Source of the DNA: Glutamicibacter sp. MNS18
GTDB taxonomy: Bacteria; Actinomycetota; Actinomycetes; Actinomycetales; Micrococcaceae
Direction: 5' to 3'
DNA length: 41,767 nucleotides
Assembly (NCBI RefSeq): GCF_026107515.2
Contig: NZ_JAPCHW010000020.1
Span: 1 to 41,767 of the forward strand
Shown here: in pieces, positions 8,131 to 16,273 of the stretch
Layout: each line of letters begins with the position of its first letter
Numbering within the stretch: the stretch's first letter is position 1
Notes under the pieces: model-generated
Told to the model about the DNA's origin: nothing
The model's database searches: none
What the model saw: the letters and a program-made list of their open reading frames with translations, nothing else
Program-made: the position numbers and the translations under genes

Positions 8131-9012
8131 CTAGATTCCCGCCGGAACCAGTTCCCTGTTGGAGGCATCGGCCAGTTTGCGGTGTGGATGCGCTGGGTAG
8201 ACACCCAGCATGGTGACTTCCGAAGTGAAGAAGGACAGTTCTTCCAGCGCCAAGCGCACCGGCTCGTCCTGCGGATGGCCTTCGATATCCACCATGAACT
8301 GGGTCGCGGCGAAGCCCGCACCCACCATGTAGCTTTCCAGCCGCACCATGTTGACCCCATTGGTGGCAAACCCGCCCAGGGCTTTGTAGAGCGCGCTGGG
8401 AATGTTGTTTACCCGGAAGATCAGGCTGGTCATGACATCCCCCGACAGTTCCTCGCGGTCCGGGAAGGCCCGCTGGCCAGCCAGCACCACGAAGCGGGTG
8501 GTATTGCTCTGGTCATCTTCCACCCCGCGGGCCAGGGCCTGCAGGCCGTAGAGCTCGGCGGCCCCTGGAGGTGCGAAGGACAGTTTGGTGGGGTCGTTCC
8601 ATTCCTTGATTTCACGGGCGGATCCTGCCGTATCACCGGTCACCACCGGAATCAGCCCTAGCTTAGTGGTGATCCCACGGCACTGCCCCAGTGCGTGGAC
8701 ATGGCTGTAGACTTCCCGGGCGTCTTCCAGTATGGCTCCCGGGATGCCTAGCAAGTCGAAGCGGATACGTAGGAAATGCTCGTCAATGATCTGCAGATCG
8801 GATTGCGGCAGCAGGGTGTGGATGTCGGCCACTCGACCGGCCAACGAGTTCTCGATGGGGATCATTGCCAGCTCGGCTTCGCCGCTAGCCACCAGTGCCA
8901 GGGCATCCTCAAATCGCGCACAGGGCACCGACTCCATATGTGGGTACTTCTCGGTGCAGGCGATATTCGAGTTGGACCCCGGCTCGCCCTGGTATGCAAT
9001 TTTCTGGCTCAT
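8131..9012 (-). CDS. pheA: Prephenate dehydratase
   Basis: Prephenate dehydratase converts prephenate to phenylpyruvate in phenylalanine synthesis. The 293-residue protein has the catalytic PDT domain (about 1-185), starting IAYQGEPGSNSNIA, with the IPIENSLAGRV segment and the catalytic TRF motif in NTTRFVVL. A C-terminal ACT domain (about 197-275) follows, which would bind Phe. The usual allosteric motif ESRP reads ESYM here, in VRLESYMVGAGFAATQF; to my knowledge this variant is typical of alpha-proteobacterial enzymes. ATG 9012 has a weak GAGAA upstream. It lies 170 bp downstream of the nad operon on the same strand and probably has its own promoter. Confidence 0.93.
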   Translation of the reverse strand: MSQKIAYQGEPGSNSNIACTEKYPHMESVPCARFEDALALVASGEAELAMIPIENSLAGRVADIHTLLPQSDLQIIDEHFLRIRFDLLGIPGAILEDAREVYSHVHALGQCRGITTKLGLIPVVTGDTAGSAREIKEWNDPTKLSFAPPGAAELYGLQALARGVEDDQSNTTRFVVLAGQRAFPDREELSGDVMTSLIFRVNNIPSALYKALGGFATNGVNMVRLESYMVGAGFAATQFMVDIEGHPQDEPVRLALEELSFFTSEVTMLGVYPAHPHRKLADASNRELVPAGI

Positions 9013-9182
9013 GTTCTCAATCCACAGGCAAAATTTGAACCACGAGTCGCTGCCCCGGCGGTACCGGACCAGTCCCCTACCAGCGGGGATCTACTCATGG
9101 GAACGAAGTGCACGCGAGAGCGTACCGGACTATCCTAGCGAAACCGCCTGCCGTCCCCGAAAGCATTAAGCCGGAACTTAAC

Positions 9183-10325
9183 CTAGGAAAGCAGCGAGCG
9201 GATCACGGCGATCACCGCCGAGGCCACCTGACTGATCTCGTTTTCCTTCATGGACCGGGTGAATGATAGCCTCACGGCGGTATGGGCGAGCTCGGCTTCG
9301 TAGCCCATGGCGGTCAATACCGGTGAGGGATCCGTGGATCCCGCTGCACAGGCCGATCCCGAGGAACACAGCACCCCTCGACGTTCCAATTCGATCAGGA
9401 CTGTTTCCCCGGCGGTGCGCGGGAAAACGAAGGACACAATGCCGCCTACCCGCTGCTCGGGATGCCCGGTCAGCTGCACCGCATCGGGGAATTGCTTGTC
9501 CAGTTCACCGGTGATCCGTTCGATCAGGTAGCTGGCGTAGGCATCCCCTGCCCCGGCTTCCCGTTGCTCACGAACCAGCTGCAGGGCGCGGGCGATGCCC
9601 ACAGCCCCGGCCGGGTTTTCGGTGCCCGAGCGTATCCCGCGTTGTTGCCCGCCGCCGTGCAGCAGCGGAACGATCTCGGATGTGGCGCTGTAGTACAGCG
9701 CGCCGGTGCCTTTCAGGGCCCCGATCTTGTGCCCTGAAACGCTCAGCGCGTCCACCTGCGTGGACAGGTCCTTCAGGTCCAGCCATCCCGCGGCCTGCAC
9801 CGCGTCGGTGTGCATGAACGCCCCGGCGGCCTTGGCCAGCTTGACGACTTCGGCCACCGGCTGGATGGTACCGACCTCGTTGTTCACCGCCATGACCGAG
9901 ACCACCGCGGTGTCCTGATTGATCAATTCTGCCGCACGTTCCAGGTCCAGCAGTCCGTGGTGGTCCACAGGGATCAGCTGGTGGGTGAACCCGTGGTAGG
10001 TGACCAGGTACTGTGCCGCTTCAAGCACCGCCGGGTGCTCGATCGCGCTGGTGACGATCGTCCTACCCCGCGGGTTGGCCAGTGCCGCCCCGATGATCGC
10101 CAGGTTGTCCGATTCGGTGCCCCCGGAGGTGAAGTAGATTTCATGCTCCGCCACCCCCAGTTCATCCGCCACGGTCTGCCGCGCCCAGTCCACCGCGCGT
10201 TCGGCATTGCGGCCCAGTTCATGGCGGGAGGCGGGGTTGCCGAAGTCGTGGGTCAGCAGCGGGGATATGGTATCCAGCACTGCCTGCTGGGCGGGGGCCG
10301 TGGCGGCGGCGTCCATGTAGATCAT
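9183..10325 (-). CDS. Cysteine desulfurase (NAD-operon NifS/IscS type)
   Basis: This pyridoxal-phosphate enzyme removes sulfur from cysteine for Fe-S cluster assembly. The 380-residue protein has the aminotransferase V fold: YMDAAATAP at the start, TSGGTESDNLAI, the PLP-binding Lys in SGHKIGALKGTG, RSGTENPAG, and the active-site Cys loop CSSGSACAAGS. Its start overlaps the nadC stop by 4 bp, so it is the last gene of the nad operon. A desulfurase in this position, as with B. subtilis nifS, is thought to supply sulfur for the 4Fe-4S cluster of NadA. The specificity is inferred from the neighbours. Confidence 0.92.
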   Translation of the reverse strand: MIYMDAAATAPAQQAVLDTISPLLTHDFGNPASRHELGRNAERAVDWARQTVADELGVAEHEIYFTSGGTESDNLAIIGAALANPRGRTIVTSAIEHPAVLEAAQYLVTYHGFTHQLIPVDHHGLLDLERAAELINQDTAVVSVMAVNNEVGTIQPVAEVVKLAKAAGAFMHTDAVQAAGWLDLKDLSTQVDALSVSGHKIGALKGTGALYYSATSEIVPLLHGGGQQRGIRSGTENPAGAVGIARALQLVREQREAGAGDAYASYLIERITGELDKQFPDAVQLTGHPEQRVGGIVSFVFPRTAGETVLIELERRGVLCSSGSACAAGSTDPSPVLTAMGYEAELAHTAVRLSFTRSMKENEISQVASAVIAVIRSLLS

Positions 10326-11185
10326 TCGATGACCACATCCAGTCCCAGGTCGATTGCGGCCACCGAGTGGGTGATCGCACCGGAGGAGATGATATCCACC
10401 CCGGTTTCGGCGATCTCGGCCACCGTATGCGCAGAGACATTGCCGCTGGCCTCCACGATGGCCCGCCCGTCAATGAGCTTCAAGGCGGCTGGGATATCAG
10501 AGGGGTTGAAATTATCCAGCATGATCACATCCACCCCGGCGTCCAGAACCGCAGGGATTTGCGAGATGTCATCAACTTCCACCTCCATGGCCGTGGTGTG
10601 TCCCAGCCGGGCCCGGACGGATTTCAACGCCGTGGTCAGCTCCTCCCCCTGGCCCACCAGCGCCAGGTGGTTGTCCTTGGCCATGAATGCGTCGGAGAGG
10701 TTGTCCCGGTGGTTCACTCCCCCGCCGCAGCGTACCGCATAGCGTTCCAGGGCCCGCAGTCCCGGGGTGGTCTTGCGGGTATCGGCGATCCTGGCGTTGG
10801 TGTGCGCCACCCGCTCCACCAGAACGGCGGTGGCGGTGGCAATGGCGCTCATCCGTTGCAGCAGGTTCAGTCCCACCCGTTCGGCGGTCAGCACGCTGGC
10901 CGCCGGCCCGGTCACGGTGATCAGTCTTTGACCCACCCCGAAGCGTTCCCCGTCGGAGAGCAGCGGGGTCACCTCGATGGCCCCGTCCACCTGCTTCATG
11001 ACCCGTTCGAAGACCGCGGCCCCGGAGAGCACCCCGGGTTGCCGGGCCACCACGGCCGCGGTGGCCCGGGCGTCCGGGGGCAGGATAGTGCCTGCGGTGA
11101 TATCCCCGCGCGGGCAGTCCTCGGCGAGCGCGATGGCCACGATCGAATCGATCACGGAGGCCGGTACTGCTTGGATGTGGTTCAT
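10322..11185 (-). CDS. nadC: Nicotinate-nucleotide pyrophosphorylase (quinolinate phosphoribosyltransferase)
   Basis: NadC joins quinolinate with PRPP to give nicotinate mononucleotide, CO2 and PPi. The 287-residue protein has the N-terminal sandwich domain (AEDCPRGDITAGTILP) and then the barrel with NLLQRMSAIAT, the RKTTPGLRALERYAVRCGGG substrate-binding segment and VEVDDI, IMLDNF and EASGNVS. It begins with ATG at 11185, overlapping the last base of the nadB stop, and ends within the desulfurase start. All key motifs are present. Confidence 0.96.
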   Translation of the reverse strand: MNHIQAVPASVIDSIVAIALAEDCPRGDITAGTILPPDARATAAVVARQPGVLSGAAVFERVMKQVDGAIEVTPLLSDGERFGVGQRLITVTGPAASVLTAERVGLNLLQRMSAIATATAVLVERVAHTNARIADTRKTTPGLRALERYAVRCGGGVNHRDNLSDAFMAKDNHLALVGQGEELTTALKSVRARLGHTTAMEVEVDDISQIPAVLDAGVDVIMLDNFNPSDIPAALKLIDGRAIVEASGNVSAHTVAEIAETGVDIISSGAITHSVAAIDLGLDVVIE

Positions 11186-12780
11186 CAGGCGTAGATTTCC
11201 TTGGCTTCTTCAGTGTGGTGGTTCTGTTCGCTGGCGGCCAGCCGCCACAGGGTGCGTGGTGCGGTGCGGGCCTCGGGGTGATCCGTCCGGTGGTGGGCAC
11301 CGAGGCTGTGGGTGCGGTGCAGTGCGGCGTGGGCGATCATCCGGGCCAGTAGCAGCAGGTTCTCCAGCTCTACCTGGCCGCGGGTTTCGGAGGCCACCGG
11401 GCTGGAGTCCTGCAGCCGGGTGATGGTTTCGCGTAGTTTCTCGCCAGTGCGGTGGACCGCCAGGGTTTCGGTGGCCAGGTGTTGCAGGTCGGCCAGTCCT
11501 AGTGGACCGTTGGGTTGGGCTGCCGGCAACTCCGTGACCGGGTCCCCTGCTGTATGCGCTGTGGCTTCCGGTGCATCGTAGAGCATGGCGGTGACCGCGC
11601 GGCGGGCAAAGACCATGGCGTCCAGCAGGGAGTTGCTGGCCAGCCGGTTGGCGCCGTGCACCAGCGAGTTGGCGCATTCCCCGGCCGCGTAGAGTCCGGG
11701 CACGGTGGTGCGCCCATCCAGGTCGGTGAGGATTCCACCCATCAGGTAATGCTGGGCCGGTTTCACCGGCACCGGATCAGTGGCCAAATCCAGTCCGCAG
11801 GTGGCCAGGCGGCCGGTGATGGAGGGGAAGCGTCGGGCCAGGAATCCGTTGCCGTGCTCGGTTTCCAGGTGCCGGGCATCCAGGTACACCTGCTGCCCGG
11901 CCAGGTTCCGGGCGTGGATGGCGCGGGCGATCACGTCGCGTGGGGCCAGTTCGGCCCGTTCGTCGATTCCGGGCATGAAGCGTTGCCCCGCGTCATTGAC
12001 GAGCCAGGCCCCTTCACCGCGCACGGCTTCGCTGATCATTCCGGCCCCCGGGTGCACCACGGTGTCCACCATGGTGGGGTGGAATTGCACGAATTCCATA
12101 TCCGCGATCACCGCTCCGGCCCGGGCGGCCAGTGCGATCCCGTCCCCGGTGGCACCGGCCGGGTTGGTGCTGGTCTGGTAGAGGGATCCGATCCCGCCGG
12201 TGGCCAGCAGCACCGTGTGCGCTTCCATGACATGGTTCCGCCCGGCGCGCAGGTAGGCCACGGCGCTGATCCGACCCTCCCGGCTGCGCAGCCCGGTCAC
12301 CAGGGCGTGGTCAATGATCTCCAGTGCCCCGGCACGGTGCTGCCGGTGGCAGGCGGCGGCCAACGCCAGGATCAGTCCGGCCCCGGTGGCGTCCCCGTCA
12401 ATGTGCAGGATCCGGTGGGCGCTGTGGGCCGCTTCCAAACCCAGCTGGTAGTCGTCCCGAGCGTCCCGGTCGAAGTGCACGCCCAGGCGTTCAAGCCTGG
12501 TGACCAGTTCCGGGGCGTCCTGGCAGAGCGTGGCGACCGCGGCCGGGCTGCAGTGCCCGGCCCCGGCGGCCAGGGTGTCCGCGACATGGGCCTGCACCGA
12601 ATCCCCACGGGCCACCCCCAGCGGGGTCAGCGCGCTGATCCCTCCCTGGGCGTAGCCGGTGTTCCCGGCACCCAGCGCGTCCTTGGTGACCAGCACCGGG
12701 TGCGCGCCACGGGCGGCGGCCTCCAGGGCGGCCAGTATCCCGGCGGCCCCGGATCCGATGATAAGCAGTGTCCCGCTCAT
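11185..12780 (-). CDS. nadB: L-aspartate oxidase
   Basis: This FAD enzyme oxidises L-aspartate to iminoaspartate, the substrate of NadA. The 531-residue protein begins LLIIGSGAAGILAALEAA, the dinucleotide-binding motif. It continues with the GNTGYAQGGISA loop, FVQFHPTMV, RGEGAWLVN, the active-site region DVIARAI, HYLMGGI and LYAAGECANSLVHGANRLAS. A C-terminal helical domain completes the succinate dehydrogenase flavoprotein fold. ATG at 12780 is chosen because it makes the 4-bp ATGA overlap with nadA and begins the FAD motif. The frame is open upstream to 12930 within nadA. Confidence 0.96.
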   Translation of the reverse strand: MSGTLLIIGSGAAGILAALEAAARGAHPVLVTKDALGAGNTGYAQGGISALTPLGVARGDSVQAHVADTLAAGAGHCSPAAVATLCQDAPELVTRLERLGVHFDRDARDDYQLGLEAAHSAHRILHIDGDATGAGLILALAAACHRQHRAGALEIIDHALVTGLRSREGRISAVAYLRAGRNHVMEAHTVLLATGGIGSLYQTSTNPAGATGDGIALAARAGAVIADMEFVQFHPTMVDTVVHPGAGMISEAVRGEGAWLVNDAGQRFMPGIDERAELAPRDVIARAIHARNLAGQQVYLDARHLETEHGNGFLARRFPSITGRLATCGLDLATDPVPVKPAQHYLMGGILTDLDGRTTVPGLYAAGECANSLVHGANRLASNSLLDAMVFARRAVTAMLYDAPEATAHTAGDPVTELPAAQPNGPLGLADLQHLATETLAVHRTGEKLRETITRLQDSSPVASETRGQVELENLLLLARMIAHAALHRTHSLGAHHRTDHPEARTAPRTLWRLAASEQNHHTEEAKEIYA

Positions 12781-14039
12781 GGCCGGGCAGCCAGCATCCG
12801 CTCCAGGGCGATCTTTGCATCCCCCTGGTCCGCTTCGGGAACCTCGATCCGGTTCACGATCCGCCCTTCCACCAGTTCCTCCAGCACCCAGGCCAGATAA
12901 CCGGGGTGGATGCGGTACATGGTGGAGCACGGGCAGATCACCGGGTCCAGGCAGAAGATGGTGTGCTCCGGGTACTGTGCGGCCAGCCGGTTGACCATGT
13001 TGATCTCGGTGCCAATGGCGAAGGTGGTCGGTTCGGTGGCGTTGGCGATCGCCTTCTGGATGTAGTCGGTGCTGCCTGCCTCATCCGCGGCGTCCACCAC
13101 CTCCATGGGGCATTCGGGGTGCACGATCACCCGCACACCCGGGTACTCGGCGCGCGCCTTGTCGATCTGCGCGGTGTTGAAGCGCTTGTGCACCGAGCAG
13201 AAGCCGTGCCACAGGATCACCCGGGCATCCTTCATGGTCGCCTCGTCGTTGCCGCCCAGCGCCTTGCGCGGGGTCCACATGGGCATCTGCTCCAACGGCA
13301 CCCCCATGGCCTTGGCGGTATTGCGGCCCAGGTGCTGGTCGGGGAAGAACAGCACCCGGCGTCCGCGTTCGAACGCCCACTCCAGCACGGTCTTGGCATT
13401 CGAGGAGGTGCACACCAGCCCGCCGTTGCGTCCCACGAAGGCCTTCAGCGCGGCCGAGCAGTTCATGTAGGTCACCGGGATGACCGCAGCCCGCCCGTCA
13501 TCCTCCTCGTCCTTGTACAGCTCCATCAGCTCGTCCCAGCACTGCTGCACGGATGGGGTATCGGCCATATCGGCCATCGAGCAGCCGGCCGACAGGTTCG
13601 GCAGGATCACCGCCTGCTCATCGGTGGAGAGCACATCGGCGGTCTCGGCCATGAAGTGCACGCCGCAGAACACAATGTACTTGGCCTTGTCCTTGGTCAG
13701 CGCGGCATTGGCCAGCTGGAAGGAGTCGCCCACGAAGTCGGCGTACTTTACCACCTCGTCACGCTGGTAGAAATGCCCCAGCAACACCACATCATCGCCC
13801 AGGGTCGCCTTGGCCGCACGGATGCGCTCATCAAGCTCTTCATCGCTGGCTTCCAGGTACTGTTCGGGCAGCTTTTGCTGCTTCGGGTAGTCCGCCGGGA
13901 TGACATCATCCTGCGAGGCACCCGGGCCATAGCCTGCCGGGGTGTCCCAGGGGTTGGAGGACAGCGACGAGGAACAGGTGGATCCAGGGGCCTTGAGGGT
14001 CAGCCGGGTGATGGTCGAGGAAAGGGTCTGGGTGCTCAT
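12777..14039 (-). CDS. nadA: Quinolinate synthase A
   Basis: NadA condenses iminoaspartate and dihydroxyacetone phosphate to quinolinate, using an oxygen-sensitive 4Fe-4S cluster. The 420-residue protein is of the long type. It shows VVLLGHFYQRDEVVKYADFVGDS, then FCGVHFMAETADVL and the Cys in NLSAGCSMAD. VTYMNCSAALKA, VHPECPME and DPVICPCSTMYRI follow, supplying the remaining Cys ligands. The Ser/Thr-rich first 30 residues are probably disordered. It overlaps nrtR upstream and nadB downstream by ATGA, so translation is coupled. A dedicated cysteine desulfurase lies at the operon end. Confidence 0.96.
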   Translation of the reverse strand: MSTQTLSSTITRLTLKAPGSTCSSSLSSNPWDTPAGYGPGASQDDVIPADYPKQQKLPEQYLEASDEELDERIRAAKATLGDDVVLLGHFYQRDEVVKYADFVGDSFQLANAALTKDKAKYIVFCGVHFMAETADVLSTDEQAVILPNLSAGCSMADMADTPSVQQCWDELMELYKDEEDDGRAAVIPVTYMNCSAALKAFVGRNGGLVCTSSNAKTVLEWAFERGRRVLFFPDQHLGRNTAKAMGVPLEQMPMWTPRKALGGNDEATMKDARVILWHGFCSVHKRFNTAQIDKARAEYPGVRVIVHPECPMEVVDAADEAGSTDYIQKAIANATEPTTFAIGTEINMVNRLAAQYPEHTIFCLDPVICPCSTMYRIHPGYLAWVLEELVEGRIVNRIEVPEADQGDAKIALERMLAARP

Positions 14040-14755
14040 AGCGTGGTGTCAACTTCCAATGGGTCGTGGCTGGTCCCCGTGTAGCGGTACAGCCTGGGTG
14101 GTCGGTGCTGGCCTCCGGCCAGGTATTCGTCGGTGGCTTCGATACTCCGCGTGGCGTTCAACTGCCGGCGGAAATTCGCCGGGTCCAGCTCCTTGCCCAG
14201 CAACGCCTCGTATACCGCCCGCAATTGGGCCAGGGTGAAGCGCTCGCCGAGCAGCCGGTGGGCGATCTGCCCGTATTCGGCCTTGTTGCGCAGCCGCCAC
14301 AAGGCGTAGTCGATGATCTGCCGGTGGTCGAAGGCCAGGTTCTCCAATTCCGGATCGTCGGCGGCGAACCAGGCCACGTTCTCGTCCTCCACGGTGGCCC
14401 CGACCTGTTCCTCGGTGACCAGTGCGAAGTAGCCAATGGTCACCAGGCGCTGGGTGGGTGAACGGTCCGGGTCGCCGAAGGTGTAGAGCTGTTCCAGGTA
14501 GCAGGGACGCAGCCCGGTGGTTTCGGCCAGGGTCCGTGCCCCGGCGGCACCCAGGGATTCACGGGCGCCTACCGGACCGCCTGGCAACGCCCAGCGTCCG
14601 GCGTAGGGTTGGCGGATCCGGCGCACCAGCGGCAACCAGAGCTGCGTGCGGCCCTTCTTGTCGGCGCGGATCCCGAAAATCACGGTGGACACGGCCAGCG
14701 TGGGCGGCATGTTGCGCCGCTCGGCGACATTGGCCGCTCCGGTCGGAATGCTCAC
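14036..14755 (-). CDS. nrtR: NrtR, Nudix-related transcriptional regulator of NAD synthesis
   Basis: The 239-residue protein has an N-terminal Nudix-like domain (about 20-145) and a C-terminal winged helix (about 155-230, FTLAQLRAVYEALLGKEL). The Nudix box is degenerate: GGPVGARESLGAAGARTLAE, with the usual REU and EE residues changed to RTL and ET. This fits regulators that bind ADP-ribose as a signal and need not hydrolyse it. GTG at 14755 is the start, supported by GGAAGG upstream; the longer open frame to 14998 crosses the operator. As first gene of the nad operon, behind a 21-bp operator, it probably autoregulates nadA-nadB-nadC-nifS. Confidence 0.9.
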   Translation of the reverse strand: MSIPTGAANVAERRNMPPTLAVSTVIFGIRADKKGRTQLWLPLVRRIRQPYAGRWALPGGPVGARESLGAAGARTLAETTGLRPCYLEQLYTFGDPDRSPTQRLVTIGYFALVTEEQVGATVEDENVAWFAADDPELENLAFDHRQIIDYALWRLRNKAEYGQIAHRLLGERFTLAQLRAVYEALLGKELDPANFRRQLNATRSIEATDEYLAGGQHRPPRLYRYTGTSHDPLEVDTTL

Positions 14756-14817
14756 GTGTGTCCTTCCGGGCGTGTGCGGATATTTCCGGACTCCGGTGCG
14801 GTCCATCACACCGGAGG

Positions 14818-14838
14818 TTAGAGTCATTTTGACATTAA
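14818..14838. promoter_or_regulatory. NrtR-type operator (21 bp)
   Basis: An imperfect palindrome of 21 bp has left arm TTAGAGTCA (14818-14826), centre TTT and right arm TGACATTAA (14830-14838). The arms pair at 7 of 9 positions. The TGTCA/TGACA half-sites separated by 3 bp match the known NrtR pattern. It lies 63 bp upstream of the nrtR start and 60 bp upstream of the divergent hydrolase, so it could control both. Confidence 0.75.
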
Positions 14839-14884
14839 CTAACGGCAGCGCGCCACCCCGCCACCGCCTGTGACTGCCATGACA

Positions 14885-14890
14885 TATAGT
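14885..14890 (+). promoter_or_regulatory. -10 element, likely leaderless transcript
   Basis: TATAGT lies 7 bp before ATG 14898 and no Shine-Dalgarno sequence is present. Transcription would begin at or next to the A of the ATG. No clear -35 element is seen 17 bp upstream. Confidence 0.45.
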
Positions 14891-14897
14891 CATAGCT

Positions 14898-15647
14898 ATG
14901 AGCTTGGATCTTAATCTTCGACTTATCCCCGCGAACACCGAGGTCAGCGCACCGACCGTGCTACTGATCCACGGCTTCGCCTCCTCCGCGGACCTCAACT
15001 GGGAACGTTCGGGCTGGGTACGTCATTTCACTGACAATGGGCGCAATGTGGCGCTGGTGGACCTTCCCGGCCACGGCGAGGACCCGCACCGCGCTACTGG
15101 CGACTGGGCGCCGAGCCGGATCCGCGAGGCGCTGGCGGCCGGTATCACCGAACTGGAGCATCCGGTGGATGTGGTGGGCTATTCCCTGGGCGCACGGCTG
15201 GGCTGGGAATTCGCCGCCAAGCATCCCGAGCTGGTGCGCCGGCTGGTTATCGGCGGCCCCGGAAGCCTGGATCCGCTGGCCGCGTTCGCGTTGAACGAGG
15301 CGCGGAATTTCGTGAGTACCGGTGAGTCGATTGCCGATGAGTACACCGCCAAGGTCATGCGGATTGCCACGAATGAGAAGTCCAATGACTTCGATGCACT
15401 ATTCAAGCTGATCGAGGGAATCAAGACCGAGCCCTATGATCCGGGTGAGGCCATCCCGGCCGCCCCGACCCTGCTGGTGGCGGGTGACCAGGATGACCTG
15501 GCCACCACCATGCCCCACCTGCGCCGACTGCTGACCCAGGCCGGGACCCGCAGCGAGGTGCTGTGGCTCGCCGGACGCAATCACGCGAACGCCGTCACCA
15601 GCCGTGATTTCAAGAGCGCGGCACTGCGATTCCTGGACACCGAGTAG
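14898..15647 (+). CDS. Alpha/beta-fold hydrolase, divergent from nrtR
   Basis: The 249-residue protein has the alpha/beta-hydrolase fold. The oxyanion strand is VLLIHGFASSADLNWE, then VALVDLPGHGEDPH, the nucleophile elbow GYSLGARLGWE, the acid strand TLLVAGDQDDLA and the His in LAGRNHANAV. The arrangement is that of MenH-like and related small hydrolases. The position, divergent from the NAD operon across its NrtR-like operator, hints at a link to NAD or ADP-ribose metabolism, but nothing in the protein proves this. Confidence 0.82.
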   Translation: MSLDLNLRLIPANTEVSAPTVLLIHGFASSADLNWERSGWVRHFTDNGRNVALVDLPGHGEDPHRATGDWAPSRIREALAAGITELEHPVDVVGYSLGARLGWEFAAKHPELVRRLVIGGPGSLDPLAAFALNEARNFVSTGESIADEYTAKVMRIATNEKSNDFDALFKLIEGIKTEPYDPGEAIPAAPTLLVAGDQDDLATTMPHLRRLLTQAGTRSEVLWLAGRNHANAVTSRDFKSAALRFLDTE

Positions 15648-15927
15648 CAGAAAGCCCAAAGGCGGCCCCATGCAGGGCGACCGGTCATGGATTACGGGGC
15701 CATGTCCCCATGAAAGACGTGTCGGACGGAACACCGCCGAGCATTCCGGCAGGCATTCCCCAATGCTTCGCGAGTGGGCACCCCATCCCCATGGGAGCCG
15801 ACAGGTATATCCGGAATAGTCCGGCGGGTTCCGTCCGACTTCCTTTTATTATTCGATGGAGCACCGGATATTTTCAAAACGTTGGGGGAACCACTGTCAG
15901 CCCAGATGACTGACGCGAACCCTTGCA

Positions 15928-15943
15928 CATCAAGCGCTTGATG
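15928..15943. repeat. Perfect 16-bp palindrome
   Basis: CATCAAGCGCTTGATG reads the same on both strands. It lies in non-coding DNA 22 bp before a second palindrome. It may be a regulator site, but no adjacent gene uses it in an obvious promoter position. Confidence 0.7.
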
Positions 15944-15965
15944 CACGGCCCATTTCCCGCATGAC

Positions 15966-15977
15966 ATGCTTAAGCAT
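15966..15977. repeat. Perfect 12-bp palindrome
   Basis: ATGCTTAAGCAT is followed within 15 bp by the shorter palindrome GATCGATC. Together with the 16-bp palindrome it forms a cluster of dyads in about 65 bp of gene-free DNA. Confidence 0.7.
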
Positions 15978-16273
15978 TGATTCGATCGATCCCCCGGATT
16001 GGCCAGATCTCGAAGAAATGCTAGTCAACCATCCATTGACTTCAACCAATCAAGTGTTTTAATTTGTTTTAGCCAACCCGGACAACACCTTCCCATTTGC
16101 ATGGACAATGAGCCCTCGGGACACCTCTTAACGAACAAGGTACATTTTCTTTGCACATGTCATAAATGGGCCCTGTGGTGTAACACGGTTGTCAGTCATC
16201 TTGTCTCCGCGTTGAGCTCGCCCTGGCGCGCCACCGGTCACACGGGTCTGGCCTGCACTTTTCCGGCACCACC

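Larger units (their letters stand above)
15648..16273. other. 626-bp gene-free stretch, AT-richer, with clustered palindromes
   Basis: No frame here has a ribosome-binding site and a plausible product. The segment from about 15840 to 16180 is distinctly AT-richer than its surroundings. It contains two perfect palindromes (15928-15943 and 15966-15977). It lies between convergent units, the hydrolase on the plus strand and the siderophore operon on the minus strand. GGCACC and GGTGCC arms around the ATPase stop codon at 16274 may form the operon's terminator hairpin. Confidence 0.55.

Noticed and set aside
11515-14084. Long plus-strand frames across nadA and nadB
   Set aside because: These are GC-driven shadows of well-recognised minus-strand enzymes.
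16160-16250. tRNA-like start (GGGCCCTGTGGTGTAACACGG)
   Set aside because: No T-arm GGTTCGA, no anticodon stem and no closing acceptor stem could be drawn.
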